A stretch of DNA of 64,000 nt from Brugia malayi (taxonomy: Eukaryota > Nematoda > Chromadorea > Rhabditida > Onchocercidae). The notes below the pieces were generated by a model. The model was not told the origin of the DNA, did not search any database, and worked only from the letters and a program-made list of their open reading frames with translations. Every line of letters starts with the position of its first letter. Position 1 is the first letter of the stretch. The stretch spans positions 12,272,001 to 12,336,000 of the forward strand of contig NW_025062478.1 in NCBI RefSeq assembly GCF_000002995.4, read 5' to 3'. The translations under genes and the position numbers were made by a program. This document shows positions 28,140 to 39,720 of the stretch, one piece after another.

Positions 28140-28507
28140 ACATTAACAAATAGATAGATAGATATTCGATTACAGTGAAAAAAACCAGTAACTATCCGAT
28201 AATGATTGCATAGGAGATTGAGAAGAATAGTGAAGAGAAGTTGATGAATAGTAAAATGATAAAAGACCGGAAATTTTTTGAGACGAGACTAGCTGGTGAT
28301 GAGTTTGTGCAACGAGAGTGTTCGTCGTCTGTATCGAAGGTTTTTTTTTTTTTTTTTGCATACAGGAAAATGTGCAAATGTCCGGATGAATGCCCATTTG
28401 ACAAACATTGAGCAGTAGGAAAAAAAAAAAGAAGAAAAAGTATATACATATATATGTATGTATATTATAAAGCTGAGAATTTTCATAGAGTTTGAAAGCG
28501 CGAAATG
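28140..28507. other. Short non-coding stretch before the minisatellite
   Basis: Mixed sequence with a T run near 28341-28357 and an A run near 28421-28437. Nothing recognised. Confidence 0.5.
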
Positions 28508-29701
28508 ATCCAACTATCAACCATCCAACTATCAACCATCCAACTATCAACCATCCAACTATCAACCATCCAACTATCAACCATCCAACTATCAACCATC
28601 CAACCATCCAATTATCAACCATCCTACCATCCAACTATCAACCATCCAACTATCAACCATCCAACTATCAACCATCCAACTATCAACCATCCAACCATCC
28701 AATTATCAACCATCCTACCATCCAACTATCAACCATCCAACCATCCAATTATCAACCATCCTACCATCCAACTATCAACCATCCAACTATCAACCATCCA
28801 ACTATCAACCATCCAACTATCAACCATCCAACTATCAACCATCCAATTATCAACCATCCTACCATCCAACTATCAACCATCCAATTATCAACCATCCTAC
28901 CATCCAACTATCAACCATCCAACTATCAACCATCCAACTATCAACCATCCAACTATCAACCATCCAACTATCAACCATCCAACTATCAACCATCCAACTA
29001 TCAACCATCCAACTATCAACCATCCAACTATCAACCATCCAACTATCAACCATCCAATATCAACCATCCAACTATCAACCATCCAACTATCAACCATCCA
29101 ACTATCAACCATCCAACTATCAACCATCCAACTATCAACCATCCAACTATCAACCATCCAACTATCAACCATCCAACTATCAACCATCCAACTATCAACC
29201 ATCCAACTATCAACCATCCAACTATCAACCATCCAACTATCAACCATCCAACTATCAACCATCCAACTATCAACCATCCAACTATCAACCATCCAACTAT
29301 CAACCATCCAACTATCAACCATCCAACTATCAACCATCCAACTATCAACCATCCAACTATCAACCATCCAACTATCAACCATCCAACTATCAACCATCCA
29401 ACTATCAACCATCCAACTATCAACCATCCAACTATCAACCATCCAACTATCAACCATCCAACTATCAACCATCCAATTATCAACCATCCTACCATCCAAC
29501 TATCAACCATCCAATTATCAACCATCCAACCATCCAACTATCAACCATCCAACTATCAACCATCCAACTATCAACCATCCAACTATCAACCATCCAACTA
29601 TCAACCATCCAACTATCAACCATCCAACTATCAACCATCCAACTATCAACCATCCAACTATCAACTATCCAACCATCCAATCATCCAACTATCATCCATC
29701 C
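28508..29701 (+). repeat. 15-bp minisatellite array (~79 units), G-free on the + strand
   Basis: The basic unit is ATCAACCATCCAACT or a rotation of it. Because 15 is divisible by three, the array stays open in all frames and gives long artefactual proteins on both strands. The middle (about 29062-29470) is almost perfectly homogeneous. The left part and the segment near 29470-29535 carry variant blocks in which TCCAATTATCAACCATCC and CTACCATCC alternate, suggesting a higher-order pattern. One unit near 29055 has lost a base, which shifts the phase. No G was seen on the + strand from 28508 to 29701. The right edge decays into CATCCGTTCATCCGTCCGTC. Confidence 0.95.
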
Positions 29702-29803
29702 GTTCATCCGTCCGTCCTTCAAGAACATTTGGAGCCAAAATTGATCAGAAGCATTAGAACTATGTAAACAAAAAGTAAAAATGCAATAAGCGCATATGTA
29801 GGC

Positions 29804-29830
29804 ATTCATTCATTCATTCATTCATTCATT
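29804..29830 (+). repeat. (ATTC)n microsatellite
   Basis: About six ATTC units. Confidence 0.9.
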
Positions 29831-29975
29831 TTTCCTCTCTTAGTTGTTTCGTAATGCATTTAAAAAAATAGAAAAAAAAAAAAAGATTATATTATCTTTT
29901 TTCTTTATTTCTATATATTACCAATTTTTTTTTTCAAAAATTTCAACATTATTTCAATTATATTTTCATTCAACT

Positions 29976-30010
29976 ATCTAATTAATTAGTTAATTAATTA
30001 ATTAATTAAT
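29976..30010 (+). repeat. (TTAA)n microsatellite
   Basis: TTAA units, self-complementary, with one GTTAA interruption. Confidence 0.85.
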
Positions 30011-31383
30011 CTATCTAACAATTAACCAATCTTTTGTGTTTATCAATGAAAATAACACCTGTAACTGTAACATTATCGATGATAAAATTACAATTGGTAA
30101 TTATCACATTTAATAGTGCTGCTGAAAACTTATGTTTTTTATAACATAAGTAAATAAATGTAAATATCATTAGTACAATATCAGTAGCAATAAAAAAAAA
30201 AGTTTAAAACTGAATAAATCTATCATCTATTTCTTTTATTCTCTGTCAATACTATTCTATTTTTGTTTTCTCTAGAATTTGAATTTTTTTTTTTTTAAGA
30301 CAACATTGACATATGATAGAATAGAATAGCTCTGGGCGTTCATATTTCAACTGGTATTTGAAACAAAAATCATTGATGTAAATGAATTTCAATCAAATTT
30401 TAAGCATACCATTTTAAATGTGAATTTCTTTCAAAATTACTATAAATGATACTATTGGAATATTTTTTTTTTATTGTTTATGTGGCCACCTGGGAATTTA
30501 ATTCCATGGACTTTTTCTTTTTGGCGCTGATTCCATTTGAAAACCATTGTTTTCTTTTCACCTTGAAATTTTGCACTTTGATCAGAACAGTCTTAAAAAA
30601 AAAATTAGAAATCAATCTTATCAACACTAATGCTAGTTTCATTATCTGCTAATTTAAATTCAATGATATGAAATGAAGTGATAAAGAGTTTATTTTATGA
30701 ACTCATTAACTAAACTTAAATATCAAATTAAATGTATGAAAAATACATGAGAAAATCACGCACTCCTAATTTTATTAAGCTTAGAATTTTAAAACTTCTG
30801 CTTAATGCTCAGACTTAGTTTTAAAATTTTGCTGTCCAGAGAAAAGAGACCACTTTAATCCTAGATAACATTTTTTAGTGTTCTAAACTCAAAAAAAAAA
30901 AAAAAAAGATCAAAATTTTCATATGCTTATTTATAAATAATCATTGTAATATGTATTCGTCATTTAGATGTTAATTATTGCTATGTCATCGTTTATTTTC
31001 GAATGAATTATTGATATTTTGCTTGAAATTAAATGATAATTAATTTTGTGAACCATTTATTACACTTTATTCATATATATATATATGGATAACAGTGTGA
31101 TACCATATCAGCAAACTACCTTATAACTTAGGACCAAAGTAGCACTTCAATAAGATTTGCTATCTTTTTTATCACTGATAAAGGTAACACATATTGAGAA
31201 GAAGCATTGTTAACAAATTTCTCAATAATTTAATCTCATAGTGATCGTATCATAATTATACCTAATAGATTTCTGTTAAATATGTGCAATTTACACTAAA
31301 ATATATCATAAGAAGTGATTTGTTACTAATTTCTTGTTAAAAAATCAAAAATCGATTTGATACAATTTTCTAGTCTAATAATG

Positions 31384-31526
31384 ATGATTAATTGATCAAT
31401 AAGATGATTACGATTGTGATTAATGATTAATTGATCAATAAGATGATTACGATTGTGATTAATGATTAATTGATCAATAAGATGATTACGATTGTGATTA
31501 ATAATTAACTGATCAATAAGATGATT
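31384..31526 (+). repeat. Tandem repeat of a 39-bp unit, about 3.7 copies
   Basis: Units start at 31384, 31423 and 31462, with a partial, more diverged copy from 31501. Each contains AATTGATCAATAAGATGAT, which includes the palindrome TTGATCAA. The first three copies are essentially identical, pointing to recent expansion. Confidence 0.9.
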
Positions 31527-31930
31527 CTTAATTTAATGCTCTTAAGATACTGTTAAGTTATCACGTACATTGGTTGATGAATCTGTACATCACTTACATC
31601 AGTGATTCTAATAGATGAAAAGATGCATTCTTCAGAACTTTAGATATTCATTCATTATGCCTTGTTCATTTCATACTTATTACTTTTTTTTTTTTTTTCT
31701 CCTAAAGTGAAATGCGTCAAATTCAATGATTAAATATTATAATTAATTACTCACTCATTAATAAATGATAGCCGAATTTACATTAAACATAGCTCACGTG
31801 CAGTTTTACTTACGTAACAGAATAGATTAGGAGAGTTACATTTACGTTGCATTTATCAAAAATAATACACCAAAGACCAGCTGAGAGGTGTCAACGGACA
31901 TTATCATAAACTTCGGCGCTGGTCGGTCAT

Positions 31931-31932
31931 AG

Positions 31933-31961
<29 letters not shown>
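31931..31961 (+). repeat. (CA)n microsatellite
   Basis: About 15 CA units. Confidence 0.9.
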
Positions 31962-31965
<4 letters not shown>

Positions 31966-32036
31966 TCACATACACGTGTATATACAATAGAGTCAACTGA
32001 GTATGTGTGTCTGATGATTCGTGTATATGCATGCAT

Positions 32037-32058
32037 GTGTGTGTGTGTGTGTGTGTGT
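32037..32058 (+). repeat. (TG)n microsatellite
   Basis: About 11 TG units, 75 bases from a CA tract of opposite sense at 31931, so the two could pair within one strand. Confidence 0.9.
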
Positions 32059-32335
32059 CGATAGTTTCTGCTTTGAGGTGTAGAAGGATAACGAGATAGT
32101 TGATCTGATGTCTCTCGATGTTCTTCTTTGAGGTTTCTTCCTAAAGATTATCAAAGTAATCAACTTGTGCTGTTTATTCGAGAATTTCTCGAACCATTCA
32201 AGAATAATCCTCTCTGATATCACTCCATCTCACTCCATTGTTCAACTATCCCACTAGCACTAATTTAATTTAATCATTGCATTTACTTCATTTCTACGTG
32301 ATAAATATATCACAAGGATAAACTCATATATGTTT

Positions 32336-32413
32336 AGATTATACGACACACTATGTGATGTGATGTGATATAATGTAATATAGTGAGTACGAGTACGTCG
32401 TGTCGTATAATCT
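32336..32413 (+). repeat. Inverted repeat with 14-bp arms around a TGATG/TAATG stretch
   Basis: AGATTATACGACAC at 32336-32349 is exactly complementary to 32400-32413. The 50-base interior contains GTGATG repeats and ends in GAGTACGAGTACGTC. It could be a small foldback element or cruciform. Confidence 0.7.
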
Positions 32414-32440
32414 ATAACCCAAAATGAAAACATTGGTGGA

Positions 32441-32470
32441 AACATCATCATCATCATCATCATCATCATC
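32441..32470 (+). repeat. (ATC)n microsatellite
   Basis: About ten CAT triplets. Confidence 0.9.
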
Positions 32471-32615
32471 TCTCTATCCGTTGCTTTTTCTATTTCTTTC
32501 AGTGACATTGTCCTCCTCTCGTCTCTTCATTATGTGCAAATGTCGCGATGTCATTGCCATTAGCAGCATTACCGCATTTGAAAAGCACTCTTTCACTTTG
32601 AAAAATATGTGAAAC

Positions 32616-32646
32616 CAATGGATGGATGGATGGATGGATGGATGGA
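32616..32646 (+). repeat. (GGAT)n microsatellite followed by (AAAC)n
   Basis: GGAT tetramers run into CAAA/AAAC units to about 32664. Confidence 0.9.
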
Positions 32647-32795
32647 CAAACAAACAAACAAACAAGGAAACGAGCAAAACAGGAAATATGCAATAAACGA
32701 TGAGGGAGAAAAGCTATGATAAACAAGCGAAGATGAGATTGAGCCAATCAGCAACCACCGTCGCTCTCATGTTTTATGCTCATTGCATGAAGCTT

Positions 32796-32846
32796 GCAGC
32801 AGTAGCAGTAGCAGTAGTAGTAGTAGCAGTAGCAGTAGCAGTAGTA
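32796..32846 (+). repeat. (AGC/AGT)n trinucleotide repeat
   Basis: Alternating AGC and AGT triplets, about 17 units, not in a recognised gene. Confidence 0.9.
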
Positions 32847-34288
32847 TTACCTCTAATTGTCAACAAGTCATCATAATGTTGCTTGATGTCGACGAGTAGG
32901 TAAAGCTAGTTATTTTGGGTAGGCGGAGGGAAAAGAAAGGCTCCTGCTGTTATAATCACTTCACAGAAGGGTAAAGTAAATGGGCTGTTGTGGCGAGTCA
33001 TTACCGCCTCTAAGTAGCAGCTTAGTTTTACAGGTTCGTCTGTGAGTTGTCTGGTATACCTGAAACATTTATTAATTAATGTTGTAGTGGACGGTTAACT
33101 GATACGAGTGATAAACTATAGCGGTAATTTAATGAGAAAGATAACAGATCAAAAAAATGGATAATAGGCAGTGAGGACATTTCATTGAAACCTTGACACA
33201 CCGGGATATACCGGGATTTATTCATGGGTTCATTCATGTTACTCTGTTTGTTAATCGTTTCTATGTACCATTATCATTATCATTTATCAGTAACTCTCTT
33301 CTACTACTCTCTATCTAACATTCCTATTAATAAAATAATACACCTCTCAATCCCTAATTATATGTATTGAACATTTCCAATCCAAAATGCATGCAGCATT
33401 TTCATCATTTTCACTTAATTTGTTTGTATTGTTGAGTTGTATTCGATTTTTCTGTCTTTTAAATTATTTTGTTTATAATTTTAACTCATTTCATTTGTTC
33501 GTAATTTCATTAATTACTTCATCGATAGTATGTAATACGAGACATAATGTTGAATTAAATCAAATTCGTTTGCTAAAAAACTATAAAGAAAAAAGAAAGG
33601 TACTGTGACCACTTTTTCCTATCCTTTTGCTATTAAAAAACTATCTTATCCAATATATTTCATTTAGTGATAGTACTGTTAATACACACTGATAACATTA
33701 ATCTAAATGTTAACATAAGCATATCATCCTTATCATCTTCATATCTGTGTTCTCCTACTCATTACCTAAACTATTTTTTTCCTTCATTCCTTCTTGCACT
33801 ATGCAATATTAAATTTTAATTACTTGGCCATCCTGCTTTACAGATCAGATAAATGCTGATATTGCTTAATAATGCTAATCATTGCTGTAAATAAAGTGAG
33901 ATTTCTTCTTTTCTGTAGAATTTAATGTGCTCTTGTATTAGAATCACTACGTCAGTATTAGAAATACTACGTAACAGTTTACGTAAAACACGTACGTGAA
34001 GAGTGAAAGAGGAAAGATAGAGATTACTAGTGTAAAATGTAGTTCAATCTTTATGAGAAAAAAAAAAAATTTCTCTCCATAAGCAGCAATTGAAGAATTT
34101 AATGTGAAAGGAAGAAGTGTCTCGTTGCATTCAGACTATTACATTGTGAGAATAAAAGTTAAACGGAATTTCATAAATTTGAATGAATAAATGGCTCATT
34201 AAAAAATAAAATTGAGAGGAAAGTAATGTTTACAGATATTTTTTTTTTTTTTTTCTTCTTGAAATGTCAAGTGGACTGTCATACTGTG

Positions 34289-34331
34289 GAGAGGGAGAGA
34301 GAAGAAAGAGAGAGAGAGAGGGAGAGAGAAC
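34289..34331 (+). repeat. (GA)n microsatellite
   Basis: GA units with GGGA and AAG interruptions. Confidence 0.85.
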
Positions 34332-35779
34332 ATTCTAATGTAGGATAATGAAAGGGAAGAGGTAAATGGCCTAGAAAGCTGTAATACCTTCCTGTCTTCT
34401 AATTGAATGAATGTACGAATGAATCACAAGTTGCATCATATCTGTTAGAGGACAGATACCACTAATGTGGCTCTATGGCTATGTGCAGTGGCGGCAATGG
34501 CAGAGCAGTACGAGCGGCATTGTGTAGCTTGAAGCAGTATAAGTGCAACGAGAATTATGACAACACAGCAGCTGTTGAGGGCTTCATCATCATCATTATT
34601 CAGAGACATGAAAGGGTAGGTAATATAGCAAGTTGAATTTTTTTTTGCACCTAAAAATGGAGTGACCGTCGGTTTCTTCCTTGGAGCAAGTGCAGTTAGT
34701 CTTCCTGGTCTAATTCAACCTGAAACAGCCTTAGTCTCTTCCTCCTCCTTTCCTCTTCATGGCTCTCCCCCACTCTACTTGTCGTCAATTGCACTTTCTG
34801 GCGATTAGCAGTAATAACACGAGCGCAGCATCACCATCACCATCACCGCCACCTCTACAAATGATTTTTTTCCTGATGATCGAGGGAGACTTCTTAGGGA
34901 AGCAGAGAAAGGCTATGTGGGCAGTCACAGCTGGCCACATCACACTCCCAATTCCTTCATACACATTTTGAATACTTTCCTCTTTAGTACCATTCGTTCC
35001 TTTCCTTTTCAAATATTTTTATTTCAGTATATAGCAAATTATCTTCCTATATATATATGTATTACTTATGGTTAGGATATGTCCATCAGAGAATTTTTGG
35101 ACAGGTTAAAAGCACAGGTAAATTATGAAATGACTATAAACAACTTTTGCTACTCTCTCCATTCTCATATATTTTGAATGCTTTTTATCAGTGATCGTTT
35201 AACTTTTGCTGGTATCAAATCCTATTTCTTAATCTCTTTTCCATTCATTATATGCATTATCAGTGTGTGTTAGTGATATTTCCATCATTTCTTCAACCAA
35301 TCGTTTTCGTTTTAGAACGAAATTTATTTCTTAAGACTGAATCAGTAATTCGATACTCAAATTCTATTCCCGCATTATTTTCCTCTACCCTTAGTTGATG
35401 ATAGCAAGAATGTTTATTACAACTAGTAATGGTACTTATTGTTCAGGTTACGGTGTATTATTATGCCATGGAGCAACTGCTACCCGATAGTAAGGGAAGA
35501 CAGTTACCCTCCTCCGAGACATGACATACCATAACTTCATCCCATCCAACGAGAAAGTTTATTTAAAGTAGCGGGGCGGTGAGAAGAGAGTAATAGCGCA
35601 ACTTTCCGCCGCCTTCTTCTAAGCACCTCTTAGCCCATCTTTTCTCCCCGTCCAACAAACATTGTTTGCCGGGTAGTTGCCGGGTGGGCAGTCGACCTAT
35701 TATAAGAACCAGTCGTTGCGTAATAATCGTTTCCCTTCCCTTTCATTGTAGCATCACAACAGCAATAGCAATAGCTAAT

Positions 35780-35825
35780 GCCCTTCTCTCCTTCCCTCTC
35801 CCTGTCTCTCTCCCTCTCTGTCTCC
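35780..35825 (+). repeat. CT-rich repeat
   Basis: CCCTCTC and TCTC units, pyrimidine-only for long stretches. Confidence 0.8.
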
Positions 35826-36084
35826 AATAACAACATAACAACAACAATGACACACACTCATTCTATCAACACCGCTCTTCCATTTCTCATTGACAACGAC
35901 GACGACCTCTGCCCGCCCGGGAAGGGACAAGTATCAGAGGATGTTGCAGAAAAAACTGGTTCTGGTTCAGGGTTGCTGTCGGGTAGTAGACATTGTCTCC
36001 AGTGGCATCAATGAATAGCCAACCTTTGTGCACTCCCTTCCTTATCCATGCATTATACATTTAGCCAACCGGCTATTCTTATCT

Positions 36085-36192
36085 ACCACTACAGTCTCTC
36101 TTACCCTTTCCCTTTCTTTTTCCCTTTCTCTTTCCCTTTCAATCTTTCCCATACCATACATACTACTCTCCTCTCTCTCTCCCTCTCTCTCA
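36085..36192 (+). repeat. Pyrimidine-rich CCCTTT / CTCT tract
   Basis: Repeated CCCTTTC hexamers (36100-36140) and later CTCT units (36169-36192), interrupted by a short ATACC-rich patch. Confidence 0.8.
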
Positions 36193-36706
36193 TTCTTTTT
36201 TTAATTGATAAAGTTTCAGATCAAGTCTTTCATTCCATCTATCTCTTAGCTATTATTCCTTCCCTCTCTCTCTCCCAAAACCACTAAAATGCACTTTCTC
36301 CTAAACAATTCAAAACCCATTCGACCTTTAAGGCTTAATTGCCCGCTATATATGCTACACATACAGGTTTTTTCCACAAAAATTGCTGTAATTGTAATTT
36401 TTGAGATGCAGAAAAAGCGACGGGTAAGAAAAGGAGCGCCCCGCGGGTCTGTCACACACACACACAATAAACATAGCAATTGCTATTGGTTCTGTAATTG
36501 CCAACTGATCGACAGATCGACCAACCGACCGTCCAACCGAGACCGACCGACCGGCCAGGCGAGCAATTGATCAACACGCATTCATATACATATACACATA
36601 CACACACAAACATAACAGTAGAAAAAATAAGGCAATACACTGAAAAACAAAAACGAACATATAACATATGCCGAAAGTTGTCTCTCATCCAAATAGACAG
36701 ACAAAC

Positions 36707-36817
36707 ACGACGGATGGACGGACGGATGACGATGGACCGACGGATGAACGGATGGGTGACGAATGGATAGACAAACGGAGGAACGGATGGATGGATGGAC
36801 ATACGTCCATGTATGTA

Positions 36818-36849
<32 letters not shown>
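36707..36849 (+). repeat. Degenerate GGAT/GGAC tetranucleotide repeat adjoining (TG)n
   Basis: GGATGGAC and ACGGATG units to 36803, then ATGT and about 15 TG units. GACC-rich units at 36505-36565 may be related in origin. Confidence 0.85.
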
Positions 36850-36852
<3 letters not shown>

Positions 36853-37684
36853 AGCAGTGGATGGAGAAGAATTTCCTGAAAACAGAGAGTATGAAGTTGA
36901 TTCGTTGGAAGTGTCAAAGAAGGAATGACTTCTCAGTTGAACCATAGCAATTGAACAGTTCAGTTCAAGTTGGAATGAAATGAATGTTCTCCTCGTTTCA
37001 GATAAGCGTTCTGTGTTGTTTCCAAATATTTTAAAACAGTATAAATGTTTACTCTTATCATTTCTACTTTTCATATCATACATATGTAACACCACACTAT
37101 CGAGAATTATATGGGTTAGATAAGTTATCATATCATATCATTTATGTTTCATTGATAGTATTTTATACGTACGTTACGTCTTCATATTCCCATGGTGCAA
37201 TAAAAGTTCGAGAAATAAGGAAGGAGAAAGAATATTTGAAAGTGAAGTTGAGATGAAATATTCCATTTAGATAATTAACGATTAAGGCAATTGGTTAATT
37301 TGCTATTAGATTTTTTTTTTTTTTTTTTTTTGAAATTGTAAGAATTTGGAAAAGGAAGTGTTAAATAAGAAAATTGAACTAATTAATAAAATTATTCCAT
37401 TGAAATTGTTTCATTTCTTTACCGCAATCTTAACAGCTGTTCCATTTATCTCTTGTGGTTATGGACTGACTTTTGCTAACATTCTAGTCTCTTTTCACTG
37501 TATTTCATCCTTTGTCCACATTGTTGCAGCGTCTCAAATTTCATTTCAAATCTGATTTAATGAGAAATTTACTAAAATTACTGCTACGGGTCAGTGTAGG
37601 TGGTGCCGGGTGCACTGCTGGTCAAAGCTTACGAAAAGCTAATTATAACCTCACTCACATATATTAGCCAGTCTCGATTCATGT

Positions 37685-37754
37685 CCAGCTGACCACTTCT
37701 ATTACTCCTACCAATCAATCCAGCTGACCACTTCTATTACTCCTACCAATCAAT
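37685..37754 (+). repeat. Exact tandem duplication of a 35-bp unit
   Basis: Copy one is 37685-37719 and copy two 37720-37754, with no mismatch seen. Each begins CCAGCTGACC (with a CAGCTG E-box-like core) and ends CCAATCAAT (with a CCAAT box-like core). The identity suggests a recent event. Confidence 0.9.
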
Positions 37755-39208
37755 CTTAATTCTTTATACCATCACACGTATCACAAGAAAAAAGAAAAAA
37801 AAAAAGGTTGAAAAGGTGGAAAATGTCATTAGTAAGTAAGAGGCTATCGTACTTTTGAAATTTAAATCATTTTGAAATGATACCCCCATTAATTTGATGG
37901 CTTTATAGTATCAGCATGTGACACGAATATATTTCCTTTAATAATTTGGAGTATATTTTATTACTGAAAGATGAATGAGTATAAGTAAACAGATAGGTAA
38001 TTACAAATTAATAAATGCATATCACACATATATATTTATTTGTTTGTTTGCTTTCGTCTGCTTATTTATTTCCCAATTAAAAGCTGTAGAAAAAGATATA
38101 CAATTGCTGGGCTACCTGTTTACGTTCTATTTTGCCTCTTAACGACTTTGCCATCCAGTAAGTACCCAATGCGAAAACCCTTCCTCATCACATGTTTCAC
38201 CCTATTTTCATCTTTGGTCTGCGATTGCTGCTGTTGTCGATATAGAAAAGGAAGATTTTGTTTACGATCATCCTCTCAGAATCAGTTAGCATTCATATTC
38301 AGTTGGCTAACAGTTTGCAATTATTCATCTAATGTTTAAGGTCAAAAGGTCATCAAGTGTTTATCAACAGTTACACTTATATCACTATGCTAAATATTAA
38401 GCAATCAGTTGAGAAAGAGTGAAGAAGATAACCTGATTGTTCCATCTGATATATAATTGATGAAGTTGATTAGTTTGTGAATTTACAATGTTTATATTGT
38501 TTTTGCAACTTTTAAATAAACCAACGATTGTTCAGGACAGCAGCGCATTTTATTCTGAAAATTAAAGTTTATCTACTGCAATCAGTTTGGCTTTTTTCCA
38601 AGCAATATCTGGAAATATTATGGATTGCAAAACTGCATGTTGCAGTTCTTGATAAGAAAGATCTCTGCAATCCTGCATTATTAAAAAGTAGTAAAGAGGA
38701 GGATGTTGTTGATGATGCAAAACAGCCCGGCTAAAGTGGTTGTTTTTGTTTTGGTGCTTTTCGCGGTCGTCGTCTTCTGCCCTCTCTAAGGGGTATCCTG
38801 CCACTGATCGACGATGTATGATCCGTTACATCAGACAGACACCGCCATTCTCATAGCTACAAATTGAAAGGTTGACATTTCTAGGATGATCATGTCCACC
38901 ATATCCAATCCAATCCAATCGCTGTTGATAGTTATAATAATGATTAGATCTCATAAGACAGACAGTAAACGCCTCCTTTACTAATTATCATTAATCATTC
39001 GGTTGCCGTTGACAGGAAGAGAAATATCCAAATGTGAAAAAGAAAGATGATGTGTGTAGAAGTAAAAATTGAATATGTTATCATTTATACAAACATATGT
39101 TATATGAATAGGTAGCAGTAATGGGTAGTAGTACAGTTGCCGCCTTTCAATTTTTAGCCATCCTCGCCGTTTTGTCTGTAATGTTTGAGTGCTTTCCAAG
39201 ATAATTTC

Positions 39209-39237
39209 ATTTCATGCCTCTCTCTCTCTCTCTCTCT
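39209..39237 (+). repeat. (CT)n microsatellite
   Basis: About 14 CT units. Confidence 0.9.
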
Positions 39238-39720
39238 TCTTTTCCTTCAAATTTTTTTTTTTTCCAATATACAATCATCGAAATTCTAAATCCTTTTTTG
39301 CTTTCTCCTTTCTATAATTTGCTACTTAATTAATTCAAAAGAAAAAAAAAATGATCAGTGCCTCAAAAAAGTGATAAGTATTATCTGTCTTAACTACTCA
39401 CTATCATGCATTTCATTAGATTATAGCTTGAAATTACAGTGAATCATGTTCGGTATTCTAAACTGAGATTAACTTTCCTGCAAAAATTAGCGGTAGATTG
39501 AGCTGTGCCGCATGCGGAGTGATGTTTGGTCGATTGATAGCGACGAGTGGTTTGTTATTTGCATTTCCTATGATGTTTAAGTTTAATAGTAGTAGTGGTG
39601 GTGGTGATATTAGTAGCTGATGCTATGCACATGTGCGTGCGTGCGTGCGTGTATGTTGTTGTTGTCATTGTTGTGAGGTTTACGGAAAAATGTGTACCCT
39701 AAGGGAGTTACTAGGCTTAT

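Larger units (their letters stand above)
29702..32400. other. AT-rich intergenic DNA east of the minisatellite
   Basis: No coding exon seen. It holds (ATTC)n at about 29804-29830, (TTAA)n at about 29976-30010, the 39-bp tandem repeat at 31384, and CA/TG runs at 31931-31961 and 32037-32058. Confidence 0.5.
32414..39720. other. Less AT-rich intergenic block with dense simple repeats
   Basis: Base composition is visibly more balanced than in the surroundings and poly-T runs are rarer. It contains ATC (32441-32470), GGAT (32616-32646), AGT/CAG (32796-32846), GA (34289-34331), CT (35780-35825, 36085-36192, 39209-39237), GGAT-like (36707-36803) and TG (36806-36849) repeats, plus an exact 35-bp tandem duplication at 37685. 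Frames such as 34759-34971 and 38528-38734 show no family resemblance. Its position upstream of a developmental transcription factor suggests a regulatory or promoter role, which is inference only. Confidence 0.4.

Noticed and set aside
28492..29767. Very long open frames (about 420 residues + strand, 200 residues - strand) of 5-residue repeats
   Set aside because: They result from a 15-bp minisatellite whose period is a multiple of three, so every frame stays open. There is no splice context or unique flanking coding sequence.
36452..37131. Overlapping 80-150 residue frames on both strands
   Set aside because: They arise from GGAT/GACC tetranucleotide and TG repeats that lack stops; composition is repetitive.
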